Origin: Macrostomum hystrix
Lineage: Eukaryota > Platyhelminthes > Macrostomidae
Assembly (NCBI GenBank): GCA_950097015.1
Contig: CATNEN010000035.1
Span: 385,001-449,000 of the forward strand
Direction of reading: 5' to 3'
DNA: 64,000 nt
A program made the translations under genes and the position numbers. The notes under the pieces are model-generated. The model ran no database searches and was not told the origin of the DNA. It was given only the letters and a program-made list of their open reading frames with translations. Each line of letters starts with the position of its first letter. Within the stretch, counting starts at the first letter, position 1. Of this stretch, positions 9,901 to 17,817 are shown in pieces.

Positions 9901-10990
9901 GTCAGATGCTGAATGAATAGAGGGGTGCTATGTACACCTGGTCGCGATGGAGTGAGTCAGATGCTGAATGAATAGAGGGGTGCTATGTACACCTGGTCTC
10001 GATGGAGTGAGTCAGATGCTGAATGAATAGAGGGGTGCTATGTACACCTGGTCTCGATGGAGTGAGTCAGATGCTGAATGAATAGAGGGGTGCTATGTAC
10101 ACCTGGTCTCGATGGAGTGAGTCAGATGCTGAATGAATAGGGGGTGCTATGTACACCTGGTCTCGATGGAGTGAGTCAGATGCTGAATGAATAGAGGGGT
10201 GCTATGTACACCTGGTCTCGATGGAGTGAGTCAGATGCTGAATGAATAGAGGGGTGCTATGTACACCTGGTCTCGATGGAGTGAGTCAGATGCTGAATGA
10301 ATAGGGGGTGCTATGTGCACCTGGGAAAGCTGAAAATGTGAATTATCCCATTCTATGCAATGATTAGGAGAATATCTTATTTCGCATGGAAGTGTTTTTA
10401 GCTTTTACAGGTGGAAAAATTTGTACAGGTTGAAGTAAACTTTATCGTCTGTTCAAAGTATAAACCAAGCAGCTTAAGGCCCTGCAGACCTCCGCATTGG
10501 TTGTAAAGCTAATTGGCTTTCCGACTGCAGCTCGACCACTTCCACCAGGTGTAGCTAGATTGCCTGAAATGGCAGAATATTTTAATGGTTTTTACAAGTT
10601 TCGTTGCTGGGTATATATTCACTAGGTACAGAAGGCAGGAAAGCACTATTATCGAGTTCTCAGTGACATAGTTCAGTAAGTACTTTCTAATCTCCAGCAC
10701 CGATATGCTCCAACGAAAAAGGCCACTTTGTCAAGCAACTCACGCCCTAGATAGCCGCTGAGATCGTCAACCAGATCGACGTGATCCTCTTTGCCGTGCT
10801 CCCCTTTTGGCTGTGTTACTGTCGTCTGGGGTCGCGGCGTCGTGATGTTCAGCAGCAGCTGGGTCAGCAGTAGAGATCCGTGATAAGTGCACACTGTCTT
10901 GCCAGCTATCAGCTGACAAGTGGGCTTGATGGTCGGCGCCAAATCCATCGAACGCGGCAGATTCAGTGGCGATGGGAACACTATTACGAC
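3710..10990 (-). CDS. Collagen XV/XVIII-like gene with endostatin domain (gene span)
   Basis: This gene encodes an extracellular-matrix multiplexin collagen. Confident exons, 5' to 3': 9132-9070, 8900-8811, 6541-6497, 6387-6058, 5684-5541, 5332-5258, 4828-4613, 4532-4414 and 3962-3710, together 444 residues plus a stop. Two tentative upstream exons are 10990-10744 and 10563-10490. The order is interrupted Gly-X-Y segments, a collagen XV/XVIII trimerization domain, a hinge and endostatin. All junctions have GT and AG ends and consistent phases. Triple-helix exons of 45 and 90 bp follow the usual collagen exon module. I did not find the signal peptide or a clear thrombospondin-N/laminin-G domain, so the 5' end is missing or unrecognised. 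Introns are packed with minisatellites and one SINE. The protein ends in six arginines. Confidence 0.85.
4049..4407 (-). mobile_element. tRNA-derived SINE, family 1, inside a collagen intron
   Basis: Same element as at 1-390 with mismatches. The tRNA-like head is at 4335-4407 and the 3' end near 4049. It fills most of the 451-bp intron between the last two endostatin exons, and its head ends about one base from the 5' splice site at 4408-4413. Confidence 0.85.
4414..4532 (-). CDS. Collagen XV/XVIII-like, endostatin middle exon
   Basis: Acceptor CCATGACAG, 39 codons plus two bases, donor GTAAGT. It reads GQQLFSSYSDMLSRG and later LQDFNGRNL, matching the endostatin segment that follows the VPIVN strand. 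A nearer AG (TTTAG at 4517-4516) was rejected because it breaks the frame. Confidence 0.88.
4613..4828 (-). CDS. Collagen XV/XVIII-like, endostatin N-terminal exon
   Basis: Acceptor GATTTCAG, 72 codons in phase 0, donor GTGAGT. LRLVALPVKLRGDL, GADYACQDAA, YFRVFLNGQFNNL and ANVPIVNFH follow the endostatin fold order. The His-x-His zinc site at the endostatin N-terminus of vertebrates is not visible here or in the exon before. Confidence 0.9.
4842..5165. repeat. 35-bp minisatellite in a collagen intron
   Basis: Nine copies of a 35-bp unit around ACAATGATCCGGTCCAG and TTTTCAATACTAAAC. It starts about 14 bases from the endostatin exon, inside the region expected to hold the polypyrimidine tract and branch point. 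Confidence 0.95.
5258..5332 (-). CDS. Collagen XV/XVIII-like, hinge exon
   Basis: Acceptor CACGACAG, 25 codons in phase 0, donor GTCAGT. It reads QTTQSPRTRSMKPELF then LPYVVTGKK and joins the trimerization domain to endostatin. The basic, Thr/Ser/Pro-rich start fits a protease-sensitive hinge. Confidence 0.75.
5541..5684 (-). CDS. Collagen XV/XVIII-like, trimerization domain exon
   Basis: Acceptor TGATTTCAG, 48 codons in phase 0, donor GTAAGT. VITTYKSFEEISYAFEEG, TLVFTKDDKVLYLKV and NQWIEVANYI match the small beta-rich domain that trimerizes collagen XV and XVIII chains. Confidence 0.88.
5715..5974. repeat. 52-bp minisatellite in a collagen intron
   Basis: Four to five copies of a 52-bp unit containing GCCAAGCAGGAGTGAGGTGG and GTAGAGGGCAGGAGCTGC. 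The last copy is degenerate and ends in a poly-G run at 5951-5959. The intron lies between the trimerization exon and the collagen exon before it. Confidence 0.95.
6058..6387 (-). CDS. Collagen XV/XVIII-like, interrupted triple-helix exon
   Basis: Acceptor TCTTAAG, 110 codons in phase 0, donor GTGAGG. It starts GEIGHQGSPGQCKPEQC, continues with GVKGEPGQKGEPGS and, after a non-collagenous stretch, GLKGEKGEPGASCGACRG. It ends in a Ser/Gly/Thr-rich linker, and Ser-Gly pairs could carry glycosaminoglycan. Confidence 0.85.
6497..6541 (-). CDS. Collagen XV/XVIII-like, 45-bp Gly-X-Y exon
   Basis: The acceptor is ATACTTTAG, followed by exactly 15 codons, GPPGQQGPQGPPGKK. The donor GTTCGA is weak. 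Length and phase match the standard 45-bp collagen exon. Confidence 0.75.
6645..8730. repeat. 22-bp minisatellite, about 95 copies
   Basis: Unit GCGTTGTAGGTGTCACAATGAA, with a 24-bp variant (TAAAGG insertion) and an 18-bp variant (GTTGTGTCAC deletion). The rare CAATAAAGC variant recurs 390 bp apart (near 7375 and 7765), so part of the array is a duplicated higher-order block. It fills the collagen intron between 6541 and 8811. The repeats are contiguous with no unique spacers. Confidence 0.97.
8811..8900 (-). CDS. Collagen XV/XVIII-like, 90-bp Gly-X-Y exon
   Basis: Acceptor AAACTATAG, 30 codons in phase 0, donor GTGAGT. It reads GDTGPPGPPGVCPDRCLSP and ends NKGEK. Its length is twice the 45-bp collagen module. 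Two cysteines follow the first triplets. Confidence 0.85.
9070..9132 (-). CDS. Collagen XV/XVIII-like, exon before the triple helix
   Basis: Acceptor TCTTTCAG, 21 codons in phase 0 ending YRGEK, donor GTAAGT, running straight into the GDTGPPG exon. An in-frame ATG (9126-9124) could serve as an internal start, but the strong acceptor argues for an ordinary internal exon. Confidence 0.7.
9133..9727. other. Intronic sequence without recognised features
   Basis: AT-rich, between collagen exons and before the 55-bp array. No exon or element recognised. Confidence 0.4.
9728..10325. repeat. 55-bp minisatellite
   Basis: About 11 very uniform copies of a 55-bp unit containing GATGGAGTGAGTCAGATGCT and GAGGGGTGCTATGTACACC. 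Two copies lack one A in the GAATAG(A)GGGG part. The uniformity points to recent expansion. Confidence 0.97.
10490..10563 (-). CDS. Tentative collagen upstream exon (linker)
   Basis: Acceptor AAATTTCAG, 74 bases, possible donor GTCTGC. In the only frame consistent with its neighbours it reads NLATPGGSGRAAVGKPISF, a Gly/Ala-rich linker. Phases connect both to 10744 and to 9132. No domain is recognised. Confidence 0.45.
10744..10990 (-). CDS. Tentative collagen upstream exon (acidic linker)
   Basis: Strong donor GTGAGT after a phase-1 codon. It reads PTIKPTCQLIAGKTVC, then NITTPRPQTTVTQPKGEHG and EDHVDLVDDLSGYLG. A Thr/Pro-rich then acidic linker fits the region before the first collagen segment of multiplexins. 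The acceptor at 10992-10991 lacks a pyrimidine tract, so the 5' edge is uncertain; an in-frame ATG lies inside. Confidence 0.5.
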
Positions 10991-12345
10991 CTATCTGATG
11001 CCTTTAGCAGATGCAGTTATAGTTCTGTGGGTGGTATAGCAACGAACCGACGGCTCACAGACAGGCGCTGTACTACGTATAGAAACGAAACGACAAGGCG
11101 GGAAGGGAAGTTCCAGACGCTAGTTTCCTGTTCCGACAAGACTGAGTGGATGGGGGCCTCCTGTAGAATTTTAGAGGCTCGTTGGGACGGCAGCCAGCAG
11201 ACCCACACGTTCACAGCGATTGGTTGAAGCGGGATCCATTGCTGGAAGCAGGGAAGCTGGCCTCTGGCTGTCTGGGTGATGCAGCGAAGCGCTGCCGTGT
11301 CCGGCTATCGTAAAGGTTAAAGCAAACATTCCCTACTTTAGTCTGGATTAAAGTAGCCGCCGAGATAGACAGTGAAATGTCGCACTATCTTCCACCAGCA
11401 AAGCTAAAAAATGTCTGTAGACTTCAAACAGCTGGGTCCACTAGAGGGCTGGAGCTGATGCAGCTATCATATAGCGATCATCCGCGGCAAGCAAAAAACT
11501 GGCTGGACACGGCCAGCCTCTTCGCCCAGACCTCCCAGCTTGGGCAAGTATTGTTTTAACCAGGAGAAAAGTGCGACTAGTCATTTCCGAGGCCGCCGTG
11601 TTTACGTCGCTTAGCCGTGCTTATTTGGAGACGGGGATCAGACAGCTTCATCGGAGGGGGGTGAGTCATCAGTTCGGGGCACGAAAAATGCAGACTTGTT
11701 TGGTTTGGTTAGGAACGCTCGTAGGAAAGAAACTAGGAGAGTTTATACCTTAGATTTTTCCCTGATTTTTCCCAGCGTCCGAGAGCTTATGCTGCTGACG
11801 CAGTTAATTTTCCGAATATGGCTAAACATGGGACTGAAGTCCTGCCTGTCCCACCTTTTTGGCGCGCCGAAGAGGCCATTAAGTTCGCTTGCACCAAGAT
11901 TCTGGGTACATTGTACCGAGTTGATTAATTCGTAGATTTGCTACAAGAGATGCTGCATACTAGGAATGAAGAGTGCTATCGCACCCCGGGTATAACTAGA
12001 TGGCATTACGAAATATCGATTCACAGGATTTCAGGACGCTTATGCTTCCTGCTTATACATGCGGTCAAGTTGTGCCTTGGCCGGTCTGCAGGTTCAGAAA
12101 GTCGTTTAATGTGTGCGCGTGAGGTAGCCTAGATGATGTAATCGTCAGTGTCGGTCAAGGTAGTTGGTTCCAAGGTGTTGGATTTGCCGGACGAGTAAAC
12201 CCGTGCGTCATTTTCAAGCACGAACGAATGAATTTCGACGACGATCGTCGTTTCGTCAGCGACTGGAACGAGTCTTTAACGCCGCTTCCACTACCACCCT
12301 CTCTGTGCGACTGTGTCTACTCTTTATAGCTCGTAAATAATAATT
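10991..12345. other. Gene-poor stretch upstream of the collagen exons
   Basis: No exon could be assigned. A 65-codon minus-strand frame at 11214-11017 and several short plus-strand frames have no recognisable similarity. Missing 5' collagen exons could be here unrecognised. Confidence 0.4.
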
Positions 12346-12727
12346 ATTGACACTAGACCCAAGGGCCAGTGCAGGTGTTGTGTCAGGCACACTAGCAGGT
12401 GGGGACTGCACACCTATTGTACTCCCCGGCTCTCTCGGACACCGGTTGACAGCCGCGTGTCAGCAATGGAATTTATTTTTCCAAACATATCGGCAGCATC
12501 CAAACCCCACAGAATTGCCGCACAGAACTGCTTTATTCCACGCCAGCCGGAATTATTATTACCCGACGAAATGTCGGTACTCATTTGCAGCTGAGTAGAC
12601 TCTGTGCACATCAGGGCAAAGCAGCTTGCCAAAGGCTGCACGAATAGTTCTAGACTAGGTCGGGAGTCGAACCCAGTACCATCTGATCCAGAGTCCGACA
12701 CCTTGCTGACTGAGCTATCCGCCCTTT
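12346..12727 (-). mobile_element. tRNA-derived SINE, family 3
   Basis: On the minus strand it starts with a full tRNA-like head (GCGGATAGCTCAGTCAGC, B box GGGTTCGACTCCC). A body follows containing CCTTTGGCAAGCTGC and CTGCAAATGAGTACC, which parallel the core of family 2 (CCTTTAGCAAGACAC, TGTTAAATGGGTACC). The tail is AT-rich. Confidence 0.75.
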
Positions 12728-13274
12728 AAATGCCATTAAATGCCAGTCTACTCTTTAAATGCCATCAAATTTGTGAAGCCGAAATAAATAATGACAATAC
12801 TGCAGCAAAAGTGGAGATGTACGAGAGTATATGTGCGAAAATGACTGATACTCAGGTACTCGTGTATAAAAATATTGCAATCTTACTGAACAGCAATCAA
12901 TAGCCATACGTGTATTTGATTGAGAATAATTTCATGCAAAAAAATAAAAAAACCTTCCACTGGGGATTTTCTTACTATCTGGAGAAATGAAATCGGCCTC
13001 CATAGGTCCAACGCGATCGACTTAATAAAAATTAAAAAATGGTTTTACACGAAGATCTAACCTTATTTTCCACGCAAAGCCCACTATAAAATATGCAAAT
13101 AAGGTCCCTGGTTCGAGTCTGGTTCACTCGTTTAACTCAGAAATTTCAAGTATTGCTTAATTAAAACAAATTTCGAGAGACAAAAATATTCATGGAGAAT
13201 GAAAGTTTTGTCTGAACTAATAGGCGAGATTGTTCAGGATTATTTTAAGACCATTGAGCAGTCACCGAGATCAT
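12728..13274. other. Intergenic, 3' of acid ceramidase copy A
   Basis: AT-rich, with a small direct duplication of TTTAAATGCCA near 12724-12765. A B-box-like GGTTCGAGTC lies near 13111 but no A box accompanies it. Likely 3' UTR plus spacer. Confidence 0.4.
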
Positions 13275-13595
13275 CTACCACGGAGCACACGGGTCAGGAC
13301 AGGTCTGCCTGTACGTGTGGTACTCCCCTGTGTCCACTCGCATCAAGGCCGTGTAGGTGGTGAGCTTGTTGAGCACAGGGATGGAGCTGAGCACGTTGAA
13401 GATCTCCTTAAAGCTGATGGCGGCCTGGCCCTTGGCCATCATGCACTTGTCGCCAGGAGTGCGCCTGTCGTCTAGCACGAACGGCGGCTTCCAGTGATCG
13501 TAGTTGGTCTGCAGCAGGAACCAGGTGTGGTTCACGGCCGCTGAGCGCTCCCAAACGTCGATGGCGGCGGCTCGGGACCGAGTGATGATGCAGCC
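13275..13595 (-). CDS. ASAH1: Acid ceramidase A, exon 3
   Basis: Acceptor TCACCTGCAG, 106 codons plus TAG. It contains GCIITRSR, QTNYDHWKPPF, VLDDRRTPGDKC and PVLNKLTTYTALM. Only about six bases differ from exon 3 of copy B by my count. Confidence 0.93.
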   Translation of the reverse strand, partial: GCIITRSRAAAIDVWERSAAVNHTWFLLQTNYDHWKPPFVLDDRRTPGDKCMMAKGQAAISFKEIFNVLSSIPVLNKLTTYTALMRVDTGEYHTYRQTCPDPCAPW

Positions 13596-15574
13596 CTGCA
13601 GGTGAGAAAAAAACAAATCAATAATATAGTAATATTTGAGTAGTCAAAGGAAATGAGCTCTTTTATCCGTCGGTTGAGTCAACAGAACAACGACATCGAC
13701 GAATTCATAAAATTAATATCTCTGTCAGAGGACGGAAGAATATCGAGGAATAATAAATAATTGATTACACCTGCCCCAATCGGGTCAGATGTGCAGCCGA
13801 CAGCACAGCCGCAGCTATTGCGCGGCGCATCTGAAGGCTGCGTACGGCTGTTCAGTCCATGGACTGGGGGGACGCCACACCCACCTTCAATTATCCCAGC
13901 TGATGCTGGTACCCATTTAACAGCTGGGTGAACTGAAGCAATGCATAGTTAAGTGTCTTGCTAAAGGGCACAAATTTTTCCAGTGGAGTCGGGAATCGAA
14001 CCCCCGACCTTCAAGTCGTGAGTCCTACGCCCTAACCACTAGGCTACAACAGGAATATAAATCCCTAAAATCGGTCGGGGACTGTTACCATCGGGAGACT
14101 GGTGTCATTGTCATTTGTCAGGCACAGGTCTCTGTTGCAAGGGTACATGTGTCACTATCATAATGTGTACGCATACTTATAAGTGTCAATATCTTGTGGA
14201 TAGGCCTCTCAACCAGATCACGGATGTCACCACCAAGGTAAACAGTCTCACCTGCATGCTGCTGTTGCCGCCCAGAATGAAGTAGGCAGGCGCGAGCATC
14301 TTGGCTCCGGTGAGCATCTGCTTGGCCTGGTCGTAGCTGTCCGCAGTCTCCATCACGCTGCGCGTCAGGAAGCCCATCCAGACAGCGTCCCGCTTGCCCA
14401 GGATCCACTCGATGATGCCGATGTAGCCACCGTCGGCGTTGAAGCGCTCGTTCATTGTGAGACTGAACCGGCCGGGCTTCAGGGCAGTCAGGATGCCAAC
14501 GTAGCCGGCAAAGTTGGTGGACATGAACAGCGGGCGGCCGGCCTTCAGGTAGCGGATGTTCACAATGGCCGGCCGGAGGTACTCAGTGATAAGCCAGGTG
14601 TTGTTAACCAGATCCCAGCCGAGAAACAGGCCGAAGTCCAGGTTGCGTGCGTGGTAGAGGACGCCCTTTCAGTCGCAAGGAATTTTAGGGTCACCTAAAT
14701 AGTTCTGAACTTACAGATGCTGATTATAATTAGTAGGGAGGTCAAGCTAAGGATATCATGCCCCTACTGAACGACCCAGGGGGTGAGTGGCTGAGCGGTT
14801 AAGGCGTTTGCCTCCCTGAGCTCGATTCCACGACGAGGCCACATTCATTTGGGGCGCAGCCGCGGAGAAAAGGCTTGGGGGCTTGTCGTGCAATTTACGC
14901 CTTAGAGAGCCAACCTCCAAGGCACAATGAGAGTGTGCACTGACAGTCAGAAAGTCAGGGCAGGTGTACACAAGTGTGCTGAGGAGTCAGCAAAATGGGC
15001 AGACTTGCCTCCTCGCTGGCTGCGGGTCTAGAGGCACCGAATGATGTGCCATTACCCACAGCCTTCCTGCAATTTTTTATGGATTTTTGTGCGGTAGGTC
15101 ACATTACGTAACTAAAGTCTGCCAGTTTCTCACCTTTGAATCCTCGGCCACAATGGAAGTGCACACGGTGAAGATCTCGTAGAAGATGTTGTACAGCGTG
15201 ACCTCTCCCAGCGGTATTCCGGTCATGTTGGCGATGCCGACTAGCTCATCGCGGTAGGGCTGGGGCAGGGTAAGCGCCAGTGGTGTCAGATCCTTGTCCA
15301 CCAGGTTGATCAGCAAGTCGGAGCCGGTCATGTTGCGCACAAAGATCTTGAACTGGGCTATCAGGGCGCGCAGCTGGGGTCCGCGGTTGGCTACCACAGT
15401 GCGCCAGCGGGTCAGCGGCGCTTCGTCTAGGTTGACGTCAACCCAGTCGACCTCGCTGCTGGCAGGCGGCGGGTAGGCATCCGAACGACACTGTGTGGGA
15501 ATCTGGGCTCGAGCTGCGAAAGCCAGCAACAGCAGCAGCAGCAGCGGACAAAGCAAACGGCTTTGCCAAGTCAT
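13275..15574 (-). CDS. ASAH1: Acid ceramidase copy A (gene span, 3 exons, 391 aa)
   Basis: This gene encodes lysosomal acid ceramidase, an N-terminal-nucleophile hydrolase that cuts ceramide to sphingosine and fatty acid after self-cleavage into two subunits. Exons are 15574-15134, 14665-14252 and 13595-13275, all in phase 0 (441, 414 and 321 bp). The length of 391 aa compares with about 395 in vertebrates. A hydrophobic signal peptide spans roughly residues 1-23. Cys138 in CTSIVAED is the nucleophile, Arg154 and Asp157 lie in ARNLDFG, and Asn316 and Arg329 in QTNYDHWK...LDDRR. The C-terminus CPDPCAPW matches acid ceramidase rather than NAAA. Both introns hold SINEs. A second copy lies at 28634-25605. 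The start is the ATG before the signal peptide. Confidence 0.93.
13741..14052 (-). mobile_element. tRNA-derived SINE, family 2, in ceramidase A intron 2
   Basis: Minus-strand copy: tRNA-like head at 14052-13980 (GTAGCCTAGTGGTTAGGGCG, B box GGGTTCGATTCCC), core GCAAGACACTTAACT and TGTTAAATGGGTACCAGC, 3' end with a TAATAAATT-type tail at 13741-13765. It is nearly identical to the copy at 38125-38440. The core resembles the conserved core shared by SINEs of many marine animals; the superfamily name is not settled here. Confidence 0.85.
14252..14665 (-). CDS. ASAH1: Acid ceramidase A, exon 2
   Basis: Acceptor GACTGAAAG, 138 codons, donor GTGAGA. It carries the ARNLDFG motif with the catalytic Arg and Asp, TNFAGYVGILTALKPG, GIIEWILGKRDAVW and APAYFILGGNSSMQ. 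Confidence 0.93.
14779..15078 (+). mobile_element. tRNA-derived SINE, family 1, in ceramidase A intron 1
   Basis: Plus-strand copy starting GGGGGTGAGTGGCTGAGCGG and ending at the CCTGCAATTTTTTATGG tail. It has small internal deletions relative to the copy at 38982. It occupies about 300 of the 468 intron bases, antisense to the gene. Confidence 0.85.
15134..15574 (-). CDS. ASAH1: Acid ceramidase A, exon 1
   Basis: Starts ATG with a leucine-rich signal peptide (CPLLLLLLLAFAARA). It continues CRSDAYPPPASSEVDW, encodes two NMTG glycosylation sequons and ends with the nucleophile in FTVCTSIVAEDSK at donor GTGAGA. No acceptor-like sequence lies just upstream of this ATG, unlike copy B. Confidence 0.93.
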
Positions 15575-15828
15575 TGTGACGACAATTGAGTTTCACCCAA
15601 AAATAACTTTTAATTTTTATCGAAAGTAACACGCTGGTGTGGCCAAGTGGGGCAACTTTTATCTAACAAAATGAAGCACTGGTTGGCAATTGCTTTTTTC
15701 TGCCTTTCGTCTCTTCTGCGCTTTGTAGATAAGCTTGGCCTTGCTGCCAGATTATTCGAATTTTCTTGTTCAGAATTCAGATGACGCACAGGTGAAACGA
15801 TAAGACTATAAACAAGCCCAGCCAGCAC

Positions 15829-15851
15829 CATCACACACACACACACACACA
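15829..15851. repeat. (AC)n microsatellite
   Basis: About 11 CA/AC dinucleotides upstream of the ceramidase A start codon. Confidence 0.9.
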
Positions 15852-16228
15852 GATCGCTTACCTACTGATATGAAATCTGTGAACAAGCCTCTGCAATAGC
15901 GAATTCCATTTTGTCAGCAACACTTTCTAAAAAACGAATGGTTCAGCTAATAGATGTACTCTTGCTCTGAGCCACTCTCTGATGCAGGCCAGGCCCAGTG
16001 TTCGCACCTAGGCTCTGTAGCGCGACTGTGACAGCGAAATTGAAGCACTTATGACGACATCTTGCCTTCCTAGCCTTTGAAACAGGGGAATCACTGAAGC
16101 GCACGCACTGTTGATGCACTACAGCGTAGTTGTCCTCTAAAAGTACTGAGGGTTAACGACTGTCTTTCAAAAGTACAGCGTTGGAGTTATCGTGACCTTC
16201 AAAAGTACAACAATGTAAGATAACGGGG
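15852..16228. other. Intergenic, no recognised feature
   Basis: Degenerate AAAGTACA-containing copies from about 16138 lead into the 33-bp array. Nothing else recognised. Confidence 0.4.
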
Positions 16229-16735
16229 GTCCTTCAAAAGTACAACATGGAGTTATCGATTCTCCTTGAAAAGTACAACATGGAGTTATCGATTCTCCTT
16301 GAAAAGTACAACATGGAGTTATCGATTCTCCTTGAAAAGTACAACATGGAGTTATCGATTCTCCTTGAAAAGTACAACATGGAGTTATCGATTCTCCTTG
16401 AAAAGTACAACATGGAGTTATCGATTCTCCTTGAAAAGTACAACATGGAGTTATCGATTCTCCTTGAAAAGTAAAACATGGAGTTATCGATTCTCCTTGA
16501 AAAGTACAACATGGAGTTATCGATTCTCCTTGAAAAGTACAACATGGAGTTATCGATTCTCCTTGAAAAGTACAACATGGAGTTATCGATTGTCCTTGAA
16601 AAGTACAACATGGAGTTATCGATTCTTCTTGAAAAGTACAACATGGAGTTATCGATTCTTCTTGAAAAGTACAACATGGAGTTATCGATTCTCCTTGAAA
16701 AGTAAAACATGGAGTTATAGATTTTCCTTTAACAG
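16229..16735. repeat. 33-bp minisatellite
   Basis: About 15 copies of a unit containing GTTATCGATTCTCCTTGAAA and AGTACAACATGGA. Because 33 is a multiple of three, frames stay open on both strands (for example 158 codons on the minus strand). These are not genes. It lies between ceramidase A and cofilin. Confidence 0.97.
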
Positions 16736-17697
16736 TTAAGCGTAGGAATCTTTTGAAGTAAAAGTACAGGGTTGAAGGTTATTTTTTAATATACCGAGCA
16801 AAGACGGAACAATGTTGACAACGATCCACTAAATTGAGGTAAACTAATAAAACAAAGAAAGATAAATGCAGGATAAATCGAGTTTATGAGCAATAGTCAG
16901 TGAGAGCTCATATTTTGAGCCTTTAATTTTGTCCGACTTTGTATTTAATATTTCAACTGCACTTTCGTTTACAACAAAAGACAATAGCTTTCTTGGTCAA
17001 AAACTTATAGTAACTCAAGTTACGAGTATTAGTGAGGAAGCGGGTAAATAAGTGGTTTAAAGAAATACGCGACAAAAATGAATAGCACAATGCAGATATA
17101 GCCAAGATGATGTTCTTGTCTGGCAGGCAGGTAATTTGTTGGAAAGGAAAAGTAAACTAGCAAATAACTAAAAACTGACATGCAAAATAGTGCTTTAGTT
17201 AAACGGACAATAAAGAACTATAAAACTGAACTGTGTTTGCAAGAGAAAGCTCAGGCAATATTCTAAGCAAAGCACGATAGAGAATACTACTCAAAAGGCG
17301 GGACTAATATCAGTAGTAAGTTGCAAAAACTGTTTAGATAAATAAAAATTTTTAAGTTGGGCCGGTTGAGCTGAGGAGCAAATGCCGTCATGCAGGAAGG
17401 CGGGAAAATAAAAAAAGCACAGCACACGCGCAGCACACTACTTGAAATATTCATTTATAAGTAGTGATTTAGATAAGCCAAACCAAATTTCAGACTAGAT
17501 AAAATCATCAATCAAGTTTTACAGACGCATGCAAAATAAACATAATAATCATTTGAAAGCTGCTCTAGCAGTCTGACAAAGTTTCTGCAGAGCGTTGTGA
17601 CGTAATAATAATGTGCCTTACTTTAGCGGGCGAAATCGCTGACTCAGGTTGAAAAAGTGCTCAAAGTCCACCAAGAGTGACACCGGAAGCTCATCGA
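16736..17697. other. 3' flank of the cofilin gene
   Basis: AT-rich, no protein-coding signal. It is probably cofilin 3' UTR plus spacer. Confidence 0.45.
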
Positions 17698-17817
17698 TCA
17701 CTTGTCACCAGAGGCGCCAGCAGCCTTCAGGCGTTCCTTGATGCAGTCTTCCGCCACCTCGCTGAGATCATTAGCCTGAATCTCTACCACACCGCGCAGC
17801 TTGTGCTTGATGGCGTC
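17698..17817 (-). CDS. ADF/cofilin, exon 2
   Basis: Acceptor ACTCTCCCAG, DAIKHKLRGVVEIQAND, C-terminus KAAGASGDK, TGA. The next intron array starts about 33 bases upstream of this acceptor. Frames that read on into the array are artefacts. Confidence 0.92.
   Translation of the reverse strand, partial: DAIKHKLRGVVEIQANDLSEVAEDCIKERLKAAGASGDK

Noticed and set aside
11017..11935. Several 60-80 codon frames on both strands
   Set aside because: No recognisable domains, no matching splice sites or phases with the collagen exons. They are about the length expected by chance.
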